This document shows positions 1-7,392 of a stretch of 11,763 nucleotides of DNA, piece by piece. Location: assembly GCA_902791885.1 (NCBI GenBank), contig CADAXO010000100.1, positions 1 through 11,763 on the forward strand, in the 5' to 3' direction. Every line of letters starts with the position of its first letter. Position 1 is the first letter of the stretch. Made by a program: the position numbers and the translations under genes. The notes beneath the pieces were generated by a model. That model was given only the letters and a program-made list of their open reading frames with translations. It did no database searches and was not told the origin of the DNA. The stretch comes from Oscillospiraceae bacterium. Lineage in GTDB: Bacteria; Bacillota_A; Clostridia; Saccharofermentanales; Saccharofermentanaceae.

Positions 1-2220
1 ATCGATATCCGTGATCTCATTTCTTGAGAAGAATCCCGAGAACTCACCATCTTTCTTGCCGAAGACTTCATTGAAGTTGTCGTTAGGCATGAACACTGCG
101 ATACCGCCGTCGTAGTTTACGATGCCCGATACTGTGAACTCATAAGACTTGTTCTCATACTCTTCGTTCAATGTGATCACAGAACCTTCAGTAAGCTCGA
201 ACTTATTCGCGAAAGCACTCGAGATAAATACATGCTCTGTATCAATATCACCGTCGATTGTGATGTAAGAACTGCCATCCACGATACCGTAAACAGTTAC
301 GCTCTCATCACCGCCGCTTCCGAATCCTGAGAACATTTCCGATGCTTCCTTCGGATACATAAGACTGGCCGCACTGAAGATCTCGGCTGTATCTTCTGAA
401 GTTGTAAGGATCTCACCGTCATCATTCTTATTACCCATGAGCATGTACTGGTAATCAGCGAAGATCATGTCGGGAGCCTTGTTCGCATAAGTGTTAAGCG
501 AATCCGGCAGACCGAATGCGAAACACAGCATCAGCTCGATGAAGATAACACCGAAGATAAGAACTGCATAGTTAGGCATATTCTGGAATACGATTCTTAA
601 TCTGAATCGACGCAGAAATGACCACGCCGGGATCCTTCTTGCCTTCGCCCTCTTGGACTTACTTAAGTCGTGTCTTAAGAAACAAAGCGGGCTTAACTGC
701 AGTTTGTTGATGATGACGAACAGGTTGATGAAGAACATCAGGATCAAAGGAATAACAGTCGTCTTAACAAGTGCGATCGGGCTTAACACAGCTTCGCATG
801 AAGGGAGACTGTAGCTGTTGTAGTAAAGGCCTACCGCAACATCCATAAACAATGTGTATCCGATGACATTACCCAAGATCGCACCCACAAAAGTGACGAT
901 AAGAGGCATCGACATGTAGTGCACTATAAGTTCATCCTTGGAGTAGCCTGAAGCACGGAGTGTGCCGATTACGGACGCCTCCTTTTCGATGGTGTTGCTT
1001 ATAGTGATGGCAAAGATGAACGCGATGACTGCGATAAGGATGTAGCAAAGGATGCTCGTTCCCGTTGTGTCGTGCTCTATGTCGCCCGGAGCGAAGTTCG
1101 AAGCCTGACGCGCATACTCGGGAAGGAAGTCATCGATGTCCGTATCGAAGACAAGACTCTGCGTAATAAGAGATTTCAGGAAGTTATCCGCGAAGTCGGC
1201 TTCCTCTGTCTTATCGGCAGGCTCCGTCTCATAGAAATAAGCATAGCTGTAGTGTACTCTCGAAGTAAGCTCATCGAAAGCTTCAGGCGTTACCATCGCA
1301 ACATCAAAACCGAAAGCATCGAACATCAGATCCGTGTTGGATTCGTGAAGCGTCAGATAGTTTACATAGGAAAGAAGACCTACGACCTTGAACTCTTTGT
1401 CTCCGACTGTGACAGTGTCACCGATGGCTACACCTACATTATCGGCATGCATTCTGTCGATAGCGATCTCATCTGCTGTCTCCGGAGCACGGCCTTCATT
1501 GAAGCTTGCCATATCGACTTCGGAATCACTTCTGAATATTCTGACAGTAGCGTCCTCGGTACCGTCGTTATTGTTGTCTTCAGACTCGTTTCTGAAAAAA
1601 TGCTCATAGATGGTTACGGGCACGGGCGTGAAAGATTCGTCGTTAAGTTCATACTCTTCGGCAATCTCATCCCACTCCTCATCGACAGCATCGATCACAG
1701 CCTGATGAGCTTCATCGTATGCATCATTAACCGCCTCGATAAACTCGTCCGACTCACGTGCTTCAGCAAGTGCATCCTCGTAGGACTCCTCCATAGCAGC
1801 ATCGATCTGCTCCTGTATCATGTCCTCGTCTGTAATACCGTAAGCCGCACACTGTTCACGCACTGCATCTTCGATGGAAGCTGCCACCTGCTCGTGAAGT
1901 TCATCCTCAACCGCTTCGGCAACTTCCTCATCTGCTTCTTCGATTCCCTTATCGATGAAATACTGTCTTACGTCAGCCTGCTCACCCGTCGAAAGCGCGG
2001 CGAGCAACTCCTCTGAAGCCTTCGAAGACAGCTCGAAAGAACCGTCTTCCAGATTCAATTCTGTCCTGCCGTCATTAACAGCTTTAAGCATACTGTCGTG
2101 TCCGACGTACATACCGGAAACAAGACCGATCATCATTACCATGAAGATAATGATTACAATGTATTTATGCCAATCCGAACGAAGTTCCTTCGGAATTCGC
2201 TTAATAAGAGGATTTCTCAT
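1..2220 (-). CDS. FtsX/MacB-like ABC transporter permease, 3' end beyond the window
   Basis: An uninterrupted frame of 740 codons begins with ATG at 2220 and runs off the left edge, so the C-terminus is missing. The protein starts MRNPLIKRIPKELRSDWHKY, followed by membrane segment 1 at about residues 17-36. A large extracytoplasmic region follows to about 380. Within it, residues about 80-195 are very rich in Glu, Asp and Ala and look helical, and about 245-290 resemble a MacB periplasmic core (IGDTVTVGDKEFKVVG). Three membrane segments follow at about 385-410, 433-458 and 482-507, with the typical FtsX loop EASVIGTLRASGYS. A basic cytoplasmic loop and a fifth segment at about 545-570 lead into a second extracytoplasmic domain that is still open at the edge. 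By family architecture a second three-helix FtsX domain should lie outside. It starts 12 nt after the ATPase gene, and its ribosome site AAGGGGGTG overlaps the ATPase stop codon. The two almost certainly form one exporter or mechanotransmission complex. The substrate is unknown. Confidence 0.88.
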   Translation of the reverse strand, partial: MRNPLIKRIPKELRSDWHKYIVIIIFMVMMIGLVSGMYVGHDSMLKAVNDGRTELNLEDGSFELSSKASEELLAALSTGEQADVRQYFIDKGIEEADEEVAEAVEDELHEQVAASIEDAVREQCAAYGITDEDMIQEQIDAAMEESYEDALAEARESDEFIEAVNDAYDEAHQAVIDAVDEEWDEIAEEYELNDESFTPVPVTIYEHFFRNESEDNNNDGTEDATVRIFRSDSEVDMASFNEGRAPETADEIAIDRMHADNVGVAIGDTVTVGDKEFKVVGLLSYVNYLTLHESNTDLMFDAFGFDVAMVTPEAFDELTSRVHYSYAYFYETEPADKTEEADFADNFLKSLITQSLVFDTDIDDFLPEYARQASNFAPGDIEHDTTGTSILCYILIAVIAFIFAITISNTIEKEASVIGTLRASGYSKDELIVHYMSMPLIVTFVGAILGNVIGYTLFMDVAVGLYYNSYSLPSCEAVLSPIALVKTTVIPLILMFFINLFVIINKLQLSPLCFLRHDLSKSKRAKARRIPAWSFLRRFRLRIVFQNMPNYAVLIFGVIFIELMLCFAFGLPDSLNTYANKAPDMIFADYQYMLMGNKNDDGEILTTSEDTAEIFSAASLMYPKEASEMFSGFGSGGDESVTVYGIVDGSSYITIDGDIDTEHVFISSAFANKFELTEGSVITLNEEYENKSYEFTVSGIVNYDGGIAVFMPNDNFNEVFGKKDGEFSGFFSRNEITDID

Positions 2221-2232
2221 TACGGCACCCCC

Positions 2233-2943
2233 TTACCACTCAAGCTCGGAAGCAGGTGTCTTAGTCTCGTTAATGTCGTTATGACGTACCACACCGTCAC
2301 GAAGCTTTACCACATGATCTGCCATGTACTTGATGGCCTCGTTATGGGTAACCATGATTACCGTGCTTCCGTACTTCTTGTTGCAGTCTTCGATAAGACC
2401 TAAGATCTCTTTAGAAGTCTTATAGTCGAGAGCACCGGTAGGCTCGTCACACATAAGAATATCCGGATTCTTGACTACAGCTCTTCCTATTGAAACTCTC
2501 TGCTGCTGTCCGCCGGATAACTGGTTGGGGTACTTATACTTGTGATCCTGAAGTCCTAAGGTCGTCAGAACTTCTTCAACATCGAGCGGGTTGTCCGAAA
2601 GATATGCACCGACCTCGATATTCTCTTTAACATTAAGATTCGGAATAAGGTTATACATCTGGAATACATAACCTAAGTGCTTTCTTCGATACATCGTGAG
2701 GGCTTTCTCATCCATGTCCTCAAGCTTGTCGCCGTCGATACTGACATAACCTGAATCAGGAGTATCGATGCCGCCGATGATATTAAGAAGTGTCGACTTA
2801 CCTGAACCAGAAGGTCCGAGAAGAACACAGAACTCACCCTTCTTTACAGTGAAGTCCATTCCCCTTAATACTTCCTGCTTTGCTTCCCCTGTTCCGAAGC
2901 TTTTCTTAAGATCCGAAATTACCAGAAAATCCTTTGTATCCAT
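2233..2943 (-). CDS. ABC transporter ATP-binding protein (MacB/LolD type)
   Basis: This is a complete 236-residue nucleotide-binding subunit that would power the adjacent permease at the inner face of the membrane. All hallmarks are intact: Walker A GPSGSGKST at 43-51, Q-loop Gln95, signature LSGGQQQR at 142-149, Walker B ILMCDE at 162-167, D-loop GALD at 170-173 and switch His200 in VTHN. The length and the absence of accessory domains fit the LolD/MacB/FtsE branch of exporter ATPases, which pair with FtsX-type permeases. The ATG at 2943 is preceded by GGGGTG at a suitable distance. It is the first gene of a two-gene operon with its own promoter at 2995-3022. Possible substrates for this family include antimicrobial peptides, lipoproteins and small molecules, and the sequence does not choose between them. 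Confidence 0.95.
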   Translation of the reverse strand: MDTKDFLVISDLKKSFGTGEAKQEVLRGMDFTVKKGEFCVLLGPSGSGKSTLLNIIGGIDTPDSGYVSIDGDKLEDMDEKALTMYRRKHLGYVFQMYNLIPNLNVKENIEVGAYLSDNPLDVEEVLTTLGLQDHKYKYPNQLSGGQQQRVSIGRAVVKNPDILMCDEPTGALDYKTSKEILGLIEDCNKKYGSTVIMVTHNEAIKYMADHVVKLRDGVVRHNDINETKTPASELEW

Positions 2944-2967
2944 ACTTACACCCCATTTATGATTATA

Positions 2968-2981
2968 TGCTCATTTGAGCA
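2968..2981. promoter_or_regulatory. Perfect 6-2-6 palindrome in the ABC operon leader
   Basis: TGCTCATTTGAGCA is a perfect inverted repeat with a 2-nt centre. It lies about 8-20 nt downstream of the predicted transcription start of the ABC operon and 25 nt before the ATPase start codon. The position suits a roadblock operator for a TetR-like dimer, but no such regulator is encoded in the window. A short 14-nt palindrome can also occur by chance. Confidence 0.3.
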
Positions 2982-2994
2982 ATCGTTCATGTGT

Positions 2995-3022
2995 ATTATA
3001 CAACCCCATCCTTCCCTGTCAA
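2995..3022 (-). promoter_or_regulatory. Sigma-A promoter of the ABC exporter operon
   Basis: Read on the minus strand, a perfect TTGACA (3022-3017) is separated by 16 nt from a perfect TATAAT (3000-2995). This places the transcription start near 2988, about 45 nt before the ATPase ATG. It lies downstream of the metF terminator, so the exporter is transcribed independently of metE-metF. Two GTTAG-type inverted repeats sit upstream of the -35 element. Confidence 0.8.
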
Positions 3023-3038
3023 TACAAGAAACAGAAAA

Positions 3039-3058
3039 GTTAGTTTTGTATAACTTAC
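3039..3058. promoter_or_regulatory. Putative metalloregulator box A upstream of the ABC operon
   Basis: GTTAGTTTTGTATAACTTAC is an imperfect inverted repeat (AGTT-N6-AACT core). It closely matches feo box 1 (GTTAGTTATGTATAACTATG) in its first 17 positions, with one difference. The centre is near 3048.5, about 60 nt upstream of the predicted ABC start site. DtxR-family proteins bind GTTAG/CTAAC-type repeats, and such a regulator is encoded at 10427-10807. Binding is inferred. Confidence 0.5.
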
Positions 3059-3063
3059 GGTGA

Positions 3064-3079
3064 GTTAGGATATACTAAC
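3064..3079. promoter_or_regulatory. Putative metalloregulator box B upstream of the ABC operon
   Basis: GTTAGGATATACTAAC has perfect GTTAG/CTAAC arms with a 6-nt centre, the same geometry as the boxes at 7324-7341 and 7359-7374. Its centre is 23 bp from box A, about two helical turns, resembling the 21-bp spacing of the first two feo boxes. It lies between the metF terminator and the ABC promoter. Confidence 0.5.
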
Positions 3080-3082
3080 ATT

Positions 3083-3115
3083 AAAACAAAAGCAACTGTG
3101 CCTTTGCACAGCTGC
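3083..3115 (-). terminator. Rho-independent terminator of metE-metF
   Basis: On the minus strand GCAGCTGTGC and GCACAGTTGC form a 10-bp stem (one G-T pair) around the loop AAAG, followed by TTTTGTTTT. The stem begins 3 nt after the metF stop codon, which makes this the end of the methionine operon and insulates the ABC operon downstream. Confidence 0.85.
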
Positions 3116-3118
3116 TTT

Positions 3119-3979
3119 TCAGACGATATTTCTTATCCCGTCACAAATTCTTTTGGCGACAACAGGATTGTTCATTGTATATAAGTGAACACCGGGTATC
3201 CCCCCTACCAGAAGATCTATGATCTGGCTTAATGCATAGGACATTCCCGCATCGAATAATGCATCCCGGTTCTCACCGTATTTGTTGATGATCCTTACAA
3301 ATCTGTCCGGGAACGAAGCGTTGCACATACCGATCATTCTTCTTATCTGACCTGCATTAATTACCGGCATGATCCCGGGTATAACGGGAACATCGATCCC
3401 GGCGATCTTACACTTCTCCGAGAATCTTCTAAACTTCATATTCTCAAAGAACAATTGGGAGATCAGGACTTCACATCCCGCATCCACCTTGGTCTTCAAT
3501 CCCTTGATATCAGTTATGCAGTTCGAAGACTCCGGGTGGCACTCGGGGTAACATGCCCCGAGCACACAGAAGTCATAATTACTCTTAAGATAATCCACAA
3601 GGTCGGAAGCGTGAAGAAAATCACTCTTCTCCTTAACATTAGGATTTCTGTCGCCCCTTAACGCAAGTACATTCTCTATACCCGCGTCCTTCATGGCGTA
3701 AGCAAACTCATCGATCTCGGCCTTGTCGTAATGCAAAGAAGTAAGATGCACGACAGGTTCAATCCCGTAGTCGCGCTTGATACTTCTCGCGATCTCGACC
3801 GTACGGTTGCAGTTCGCACTTCCGCCCGCTCCGAAAGTGACACTTATGAAGTCCGGCGACAGTTCGCTCAGAACCTTTAAAGTCTCGTCAATGGACTTAA
3901 GTTCGCTCTCCTTCTTAGGCGGAAATATCTCGAACGACAGACTCCTTTTTCCCGACCTGTAGATATCCGATATCTTCAT
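3119..3979 (-). CDS. metF: Methylenetetrahydrofolate reductase
   Basis: This flavoenzyme reduces 5,10-methylene-tetrahydrofolate to 5-methyl-tetrahydrofolate, the methyl donor used by the adjacent MetE. The 286-residue protein has the family's TIM-barrel signatures in order: SFEIFPPK with Glu17 (matching the catalytic Glu28 of E. coli MetF), FISVTFGAGGS at 44-54, HLTSLHYDK at 78-86, LALRGDRNP at 105-113 with Asp110 in the FAD/folate region, GACYPECHPE, and LISQLFF and PGIMPV toward the C-terminus. Length is normal for bacterial MetF. The ATG at 3979 lies 1 nt past the metE stop codon (TGATATG), with AGAGGA inside the metE end as ribosome site. Translational coupling to metE is therefore likely. 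It is the last gene of the operon. Confidence 0.96.
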   Translation of the reverse strand: MKISDIYRSGKRSLSFEIFPPKKESELKSIDETLKVLSELSPDFISVTFGAGGSANCNRTVEIARSIKRDYGIEPVVHLTSLHYDKAEIDEFAYAMKDAGIENVLALRGDRNPNVKEKSDFLHASDLVDYLKSNYDFCVLGACYPECHPESSNCITDIKGLKTKVDAGCEVLISQLFFENMKFRRFSEKCKIAGIDVPVIPGIMPVINAGQIRRMIGMCNASFPDRFVRIINKYGENRDALFDAGMSYALSQIIDLLVGGIPGVHLYTMNNPVVAKRICDGIRNIV

Positions 3980-3980
3980 A

Positions 3981-6230
3981 TCATCCTCTTATTATGCGTG
4001 CAGCTTCAACGAGGTTACGAAGACTCGCTTCTGTCTCGGCGATGCCTCTGGTCTTAAGTCCGCAGTCGGGATTGACCCAAAGCTTGTCATCTGATGTCTT
4101 CGCGCGGATCTTGGTAAGCGCATTGCAGATCTCTTCGACGGAAGGCACACGGGGACTGTGAATGTCATATACTCCGGGGCCTACTTCAGTCTTGAAGTTA
4201 TTCTCCTTCAAAGCATCGAGGATAAGAAGGTCGGAACGTGAAGCCTCGAATGTGATTACATCCGCATCCATCGAGTCGATCGCGGGGATTATATCCGTGA
4301 ACTCGCTGTAGCACATATGAGTATGGATCTGAGTATCGGCAGCAACACCGCTGTGAACGAGTCTGAATGCGGGGATAGCCCAGTCAAGATACTCGCTGTA
4401 CCAGTCGGACTTACGAAGCGGGAGTTTCTCTCTTAAGGCAGCCTCGTCGATCTGAATGATCTTGATGCCGTTCTTCTCGAGATCCAGAACTTCATCGCGT
4501 ATAGCAAGTGCGATCTGCAAAGTACTCTTCTTCAGGGAAATATCTTCTCTCGGGAATGACCAGTTAAGGATCGTAACCGGACCTGTAAGCATTCCCTTAA
4601 CGGGCTTTGAGGTGCAGCTTTGTGCGAACACGGACCACCTTACAGTGATGCTCTCCTTGCGGGATACATCACCCCAGATGATCGGGGGCTTAACGCATCT
4701 TGTACCGTAGGAAAGGACCCAAGCCTTCTCCGTAAATACATAGCCGCTCAAGTGCTCGCCGAAGTACTCAACCATGTCGTTACGCTCATACTCACCGTGT
4801 ACGAGAACATCAAGACCGATGTCCTCCTGGAACTTAATGCACTCGCGAATCTTGTCCTCGTTGAACTTGATGTATTCCTCTTCGGAGATCGCACCTGTAC
4901 GGTAATCCTTACGGTTACGTCTTACGTCCTCAGTCTGAGGGAAGGAACCGATAGTGGTTGTCGGGAACTTCGGAAGCTTCAGCTTCTCTTTCTGGATCTT
5001 CTCTCTTTCATCGAAAGCAGGAAGTCTCGTATAGTCTGCATCCTTAATGTTATTTATTCTCTCATCGACAGCCTTATCGTAGACATTTACTCTGTCTGTA
5101 AAAAGCTTCGCGTTCTGCTCGAAAGCAGAGACATCACCTGAAGCGATCTCGGAAAGCTCATTAAGCTTCTCCTCAGCAAAAGCGAAATGCTTTTTGTACT
5201 CATCCGTAAGCTTTGTCTCATTCTCGAGTGTATAAGGCACATGAAGAAGAGAGCAAGATGTGCCGAGAACGATGTTGTCTTCTTTTACTGCTTTTCGAAT
5301 TATATTAAGCTTCTCTGCTGTGTTGCTGTAGTTGTTTCTCCAGATGTTCTTGCCGTTAACAAGGCCTGCAACGAGGATCTTGTCTTCAGGGAAGCCGAAC
5401 TTTGATATAAGATCAAGGCTCTTTCTGCCCTCAACGAAGTCAAGGCCGATGGCATCGAAGTCCATAGAAGTAACCTTGGTGTAGATGTCGCGGATGTCGC
5501 CGAAGTAAGTCTGAAGTATTACCTTAACGCTTCCCTTCTTTGCAAGCACTTTCTCATAAATGCTCTCGAAAAGCTTAATGCTCTCATCATCAAGATCTTT
5601 TACAAGAGAAGGCTCGTCGAACTGCACCCAGGATGCACCTTCCTGCGCAAGTTTATTGATAAGTTCGATATATGCCTCAACCAAAGAAGGAGCGAAGTCT
5701 GAAGCAGTCTTGCTGCCTGTGTATCTTGCGAGCTTTAAGAAAGTGAAAGGACCGATGAGCATAACCTTTGTATCAACACCCAGTGCCTTAGCTTCCTTAT
5801 ACTCATCAACAGGCTTTGTGCCCGCAAGTTTAAGTTCCGTGTCGTCACTTATCTCAGGAACGATGTAGTGGTAGTTCGTGTTGAACCACTTCTTCATGGG
5901 AAGAGCCTTAACGTTTCCCTTCTCTCCCTGATATCCTCTTGCTGCAGCATAGTAAGTATCTGTAGCCGAAAGACCGAGTTCCGTATAACGTGAAGGAACT
6001 GCATTAAAGAGGAATGATGTATCAAGAACGTTATCATAGTATGAGAAGTCGTTCGAAGAAATAAGATCGATGCCGGCCTCCTTCTGCTTAGTGATACCGT
6101 AGCTTCTCTGAGCACGTCCTTCGTTAAGAAGTTCCTCTTCGCTGATCTTACCTGCGAAATACTTCTCGCTCGTAAATTTCAATTCTCTGTTCTTACCTAT
6201 TCTCGGAAAACCGATTACTGAAGTTCTCAT
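3981..6230 (-). CDS. metE: Cobalamin-independent methionine synthase
   Basis: This cytoplasmic zinc enzyme transfers the methyl group of 5-methyl-tetrahydropteroyl-triglutamate to homocysteine, forming methionine without vitamin B12. The 749 residues match the usual length of about 750-765 for the two-barrel family. The N-terminus [13 protein letters not shown] is diagnostic. The C-terminal catalytic barrel shows [68 protein letters not shown] and [10 protein letters not shown]. The expected zinc ligands are all present at His638, Cys640, Glu662 and Cys723. The ATG at 6230 is preceded by AGGAGA at a 7-nt spacing. It is first in the operon with metF and divergent from a LysR-type gene. The -10 (TATACT at 6275-6270) has no good -35, which fits an activator-dependent promoter. 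Confidence 0.97.
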   Translation of the reverse strand: MRTSVIGFPRIGKNRELKFTSEKYFAGKISEEELLNEGRAQRSYGITKQKEAGIDLISSNDFSYYDNVLDTSFLFNAVPSRYTELGLSATDTYYAAARGYQGEKGNVKALPMKKWFNTNYHYIVPEISDDTELKLAGTKPVDEYKEAKALGVDTKVMLIGPFTFLKLARYTGSKTASDFAPSLVEAYIELINKLAQEGASWVQFDEPSLVKDLDDESIKLFESIYEKVLAKKGSVKVILQTYFGDIRDIYTKVTSMDFDAIGLDFVEGRKSLDLISKFGFPEDKILVAGLVNGKNIWRNNYSNTAEKLNIIRKAVKEDNIVLGTSCSLLHVPYTLENETKLTDEYKKHFAFAEEKLNELSEIASGDVSAFEQNAKLFTDRVNVYDKAVDERINNIKDADYTRLPAFDEREKIQKEKLKLPKFPTTTIGSFPQTEDVRRNRKDYRTGAISEEEYIKFNEDKIRECIKFQEDIGLDVLVHGEYERNDMVEYFGEHLSGYVFTEKAWVLSYGTRCVKPPIIWGDVSRKESITVRWSVFAQSCTSKPVKGMLTGPVTILNWSFPREDISLKKSTLQIALAIRDEVLDLEKNGIKIIQIDEAALREKLPLRKSDWYSEYLDWAIPAFRLVHSGVAADTQIHTHMCYSEFTDIIPAIDSMDADVITFEASRSDLLILDALKENNFKTEVGPGVYDIHSPRVPSVEEICNALTKIRAKTSDDKLWVNPDCGLKTRGIAETEASLRNLVEAARIIRG

Positions 6231-6269
6231 TGTCTTTCTCCTGTCCGGAATTTGATTTTTGATGATCGG

Positions 6270-6275
6270 AGTATA
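6270..6275 (-). promoter_or_regulatory. metE: Probable -10 element of metE, weak -35
   Basis: TATACT on the minus strand would place transcription start near 6263, about 33 nt before the metE ATG. The hexamers at 16-18 nt upstream (around GAAGTC) resemble TTGACA poorly. A promoter of this kind usually needs an activator, and the inverted repeat at 6302-6316 is centred about 46 nt upstream of the start. Confidence 0.5.
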
Positions 6276-6301
6276 TGCCTATCGGTAATTGCGACTTCTC
6301 C

Positions 6302-6316
6302 ATAGATTTTTTCTAT
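6302..6316. promoter_or_regulatory. Putative MetR/MtaR-type operator between metE and the LysR gene
   Basis: ATAGATTTTTTCTAT is a perfect 5-5-5 inverted repeat and contains a T-N11-A LysR-type core. Its ATAG-N7-CTAT layout equals the outer half-sites of the streptococcal MetR box as I remember it (TATAGTTTnAAACTATA). It lies just upstream of the metE core promoter and overlaps the -35 position of the divergent regulator gene. It could therefore activate metE and repress its own gene, the usual LysR arrangement. Confidence 0.55.
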
Positions 6317-6325
6317 ATCTGAAGG

Positions 6326-6331
6326 TATAAT
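6326..6331 (+). promoter_or_regulatory. -10 element of the LysR-type regulator gene
   Basis: A consensus TATAAT lies 33 nt upstream of the ATG at 6365. The -35 position at about 6303-6308 (TAGATT) is poor and falls inside the inverted repeat, consistent with autorepression when the regulator is bound. Confidence 0.5.
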
Positions 6332-6364
6332 GGCAATACTCTCTATATCCGAGGAGACCGGCTC

Positions 6365-7261
6365 ATGACCATCAAACAGTTAAGATACATAGTAACCGTT
6401 GCGGATACAGGCAACATTACGGAGGCTGCATCAAAGCTTTATATAGCGCAGCCGAGCCTTACTGCCGCCATTAGAGAGTTAGAGAATGAATACGGCATCA
6501 CTATATTCAAAAGAAGCAACAAAGGTGTCGAAGTCACTCCCGAAGGCGAAGAGTTCTTGGGATATGCCAGGCAGGTTCTGGAACAGACAGATCTTATCGA
6601 AGAAAGATACACGGGAAACAAGGGCAAGGTCAGGTTCTGTGTTTCCTCACAGCACTATTCTTTTGCAGTTGAAGCTTTCGTAGAACTTCTTAAAGAATAC
6701 GGCGGAGACAAGTACGAGTTTCACATGAGAGAGACGCAGACTTACGACATTATAGATGACGTTTCCCACCTTCGAAGCGAGATAGGCATACTGTATCTAA
6801 ACAAGTTCAACGAGACGGTAATCATGAAGACATTAAGAGACAATGAGCTTAGGTTCGAGAAACTTTTCCGCGCGAAGCCTCATGTCTTTATCGGAAACAA
6901 CTCTCCCCTCGCGTCCAAAAGATCTCTTACACTTGAAGACCTTAAGCCTTACCCCAGGCTTTCATATGAGCAGGGAAGCCACAACTCATTCTACTTTTCC
7001 GAGGAGATACTGAGCACCGTCGACAGTGATAAGGAACTGATCGTAAAAGACAGAGCTACGCTTTTTAACTTCCTGATAGGTCTTAACGGATACACCATCT
7101 GCAGCGGCGTAATTAACGAGCAGCTTAACGGTCCCAACATCATCGCGAAGCCTTTGAAGGTAGACGACTATATGGACATCGGGTATATCATCCCCGAGAG
7201 GATCCATCCCTCACATCTTACGGAAGAATACATCAGGATCTTGAAGAAGTTCAAAGGCTGA
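6365..7261 (+). CDS. LysR-type transcriptional regulator, probable MetR/MtaR-like regulator of metE-metF
   Basis: This is a 298-residue protein with normal LysR length. The N-terminal winged helix-turn-helix occupies about residues 1-60 (MTIKQLRYIVTVADTGNITE, then AASKLYIAQPSLTAAIRELE), followed by a linker helix to about 85. The C-terminal two-lobed effector domain begins near VRFCVSSQHYSFAVEAF, a sequence that resembles streptococcal MetR/MtaR regulators as I recall them. GAGGAG sits 8 nt before the ATG. Divergent orientation to metE across 134 bp, a T-N11-A inverted repeat between them and the activator-dependent look of the metE promoter all point to control of methionine synthesis. Homocysteine is the usual co-inducer for MetR, but nothing in the sequence proves the ligand. 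No clear terminator follows it before the feo promoter. Confidence 0.88.
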   Translation: MTIKQLRYIVTVADTGNITEAASKLYIAQPSLTAAIRELENEYGITIFKRSNKGVEVTPEGEEFLGYARQVLEQTDLIEERYTGNKGKVRFCVSSQHYSFAVEAFVELLKEYGGDKYEFHMRETQTYDIIDDVSHLRSEIGILYLNKFNETVIMKTLRDNELRFEKLFRAKPHVFIGNNSPLASKRSLTLEDLKPYPRLSYEQGSHNSFYFSEEILSTVDSDKELIVKDRATLFNFLIGLNGYTICSGVINEQLNGPNIIAKPLKVDDYMDIGYIIPERIHPSHLTEEYIRILKKFKG

Positions 7262-7288
7262 AATTCAAGGATAGCAAATAAATTTGAT

Positions 7289-7317
7289 TTGACAGTCAAA
7301 GGTTAGTTATGTATAAC
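7289..7317 (+). promoter_or_regulatory. Sigma-A promoter of the feo operon
   Basis: A perfect TTGACA at 7289-7294 is separated by 17 nt from TATAAC at 7312-7317, placing the start near 7324. The -35 sits in a small perfect palindrome, TTTGACAGTCAAA (7288-7300). The -10 is buried in inverted repeat box 1 and the start site in box 2, so a bound repressor would block polymerase directly. Confidence 0.85.
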
Positions 7318-7319
7318 TA
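7304..7319. promoter_or_regulatory. Putative metalloregulator box 1 over the feo -10
   Basis: TAGTTATGTATAACTA is a perfect 7-2-7 inverted repeat covering the -10 hexamer. It shares the GTTAGTTnTGTATAACT pattern with box A at 3039-3058. The DtxR-family protein encoded at the end of this operon is the natural candidate ligand. Confidence 0.65.
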
Positions 7320-7323
7320 TGTC

Positions 7324-7341
7324 GGTTAGTTCTTGCTAACC
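7324..7341. promoter_or_regulatory. Putative metalloregulator box 2 at the feo transcription start
   Basis: GGTTAGTTCTTGCTAACC has perfect 6-nt arms around a 6-nt centre and spans about +1 to +18. Its arms resemble the GGTTAG/CTAACC arms of the known DtxR/IdeR consensus. Its centre is 21 bp from box 1, two helical turns, allowing two dimers on one DNA face. Confidence 0.65.
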
Positions 7342-7358
7342 TATTTTAAAACACGCGC

Positions 7359-7374
7359 GTTAGTTTACACTAAC
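7359..7374. promoter_or_regulatory. Putative metalloregulator box 3 in the feo leader
   Basis: GTTAGTTTACACTAAC has perfect 6-nt arms around TTAC. It lies 34 bp beyond the centre of box 2 and ends 5 nt before the feoA ribosome site, so it could act as a downstream roadblock. Confidence 0.55.
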
Positions 7375-7392
7375 TTATTAGGAGGCGATCAC

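Noticed and set aside
1072..2016. A 314-codon open frame on the plus strand
   Set aside because: It is antisense to the permease gene, which has clear membrane segments and family motifs. The plus-strand product has no recognisable domain, starts with TTG and has no ribosome site.
4620..5141. A 173-codon open frame on the plus strand
   Set aside because: It lies antisense within metE, whose motifs and zinc ligands are intact, and the product resembles nothing I know.
6231..6364. S-box or other methionine riboswitch upstream of metE
   Set aside because: The whole intergenic region is 134 nt and shared with a divergent gene, leaving a metE leader of about 33 nt. I see no multi-helix fold or terminator there.
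7288..7300. Palindrome TTTGACAGTCAAA as a separate operator
   Set aside because: It contains the perfect -35 hexamer, whose bases account for half of the symmetry, and it is unlike the other boxes. It was kept only as a note on the promoter.
7333..7392. Longer feoA form starting at TTG 7333
   Set aside because: These 20 codons overlap inverted repeat boxes 2 and 3 and the ribosome site. The AGGAGG at 7380-7385 is correctly spaced only for TTG 7393.
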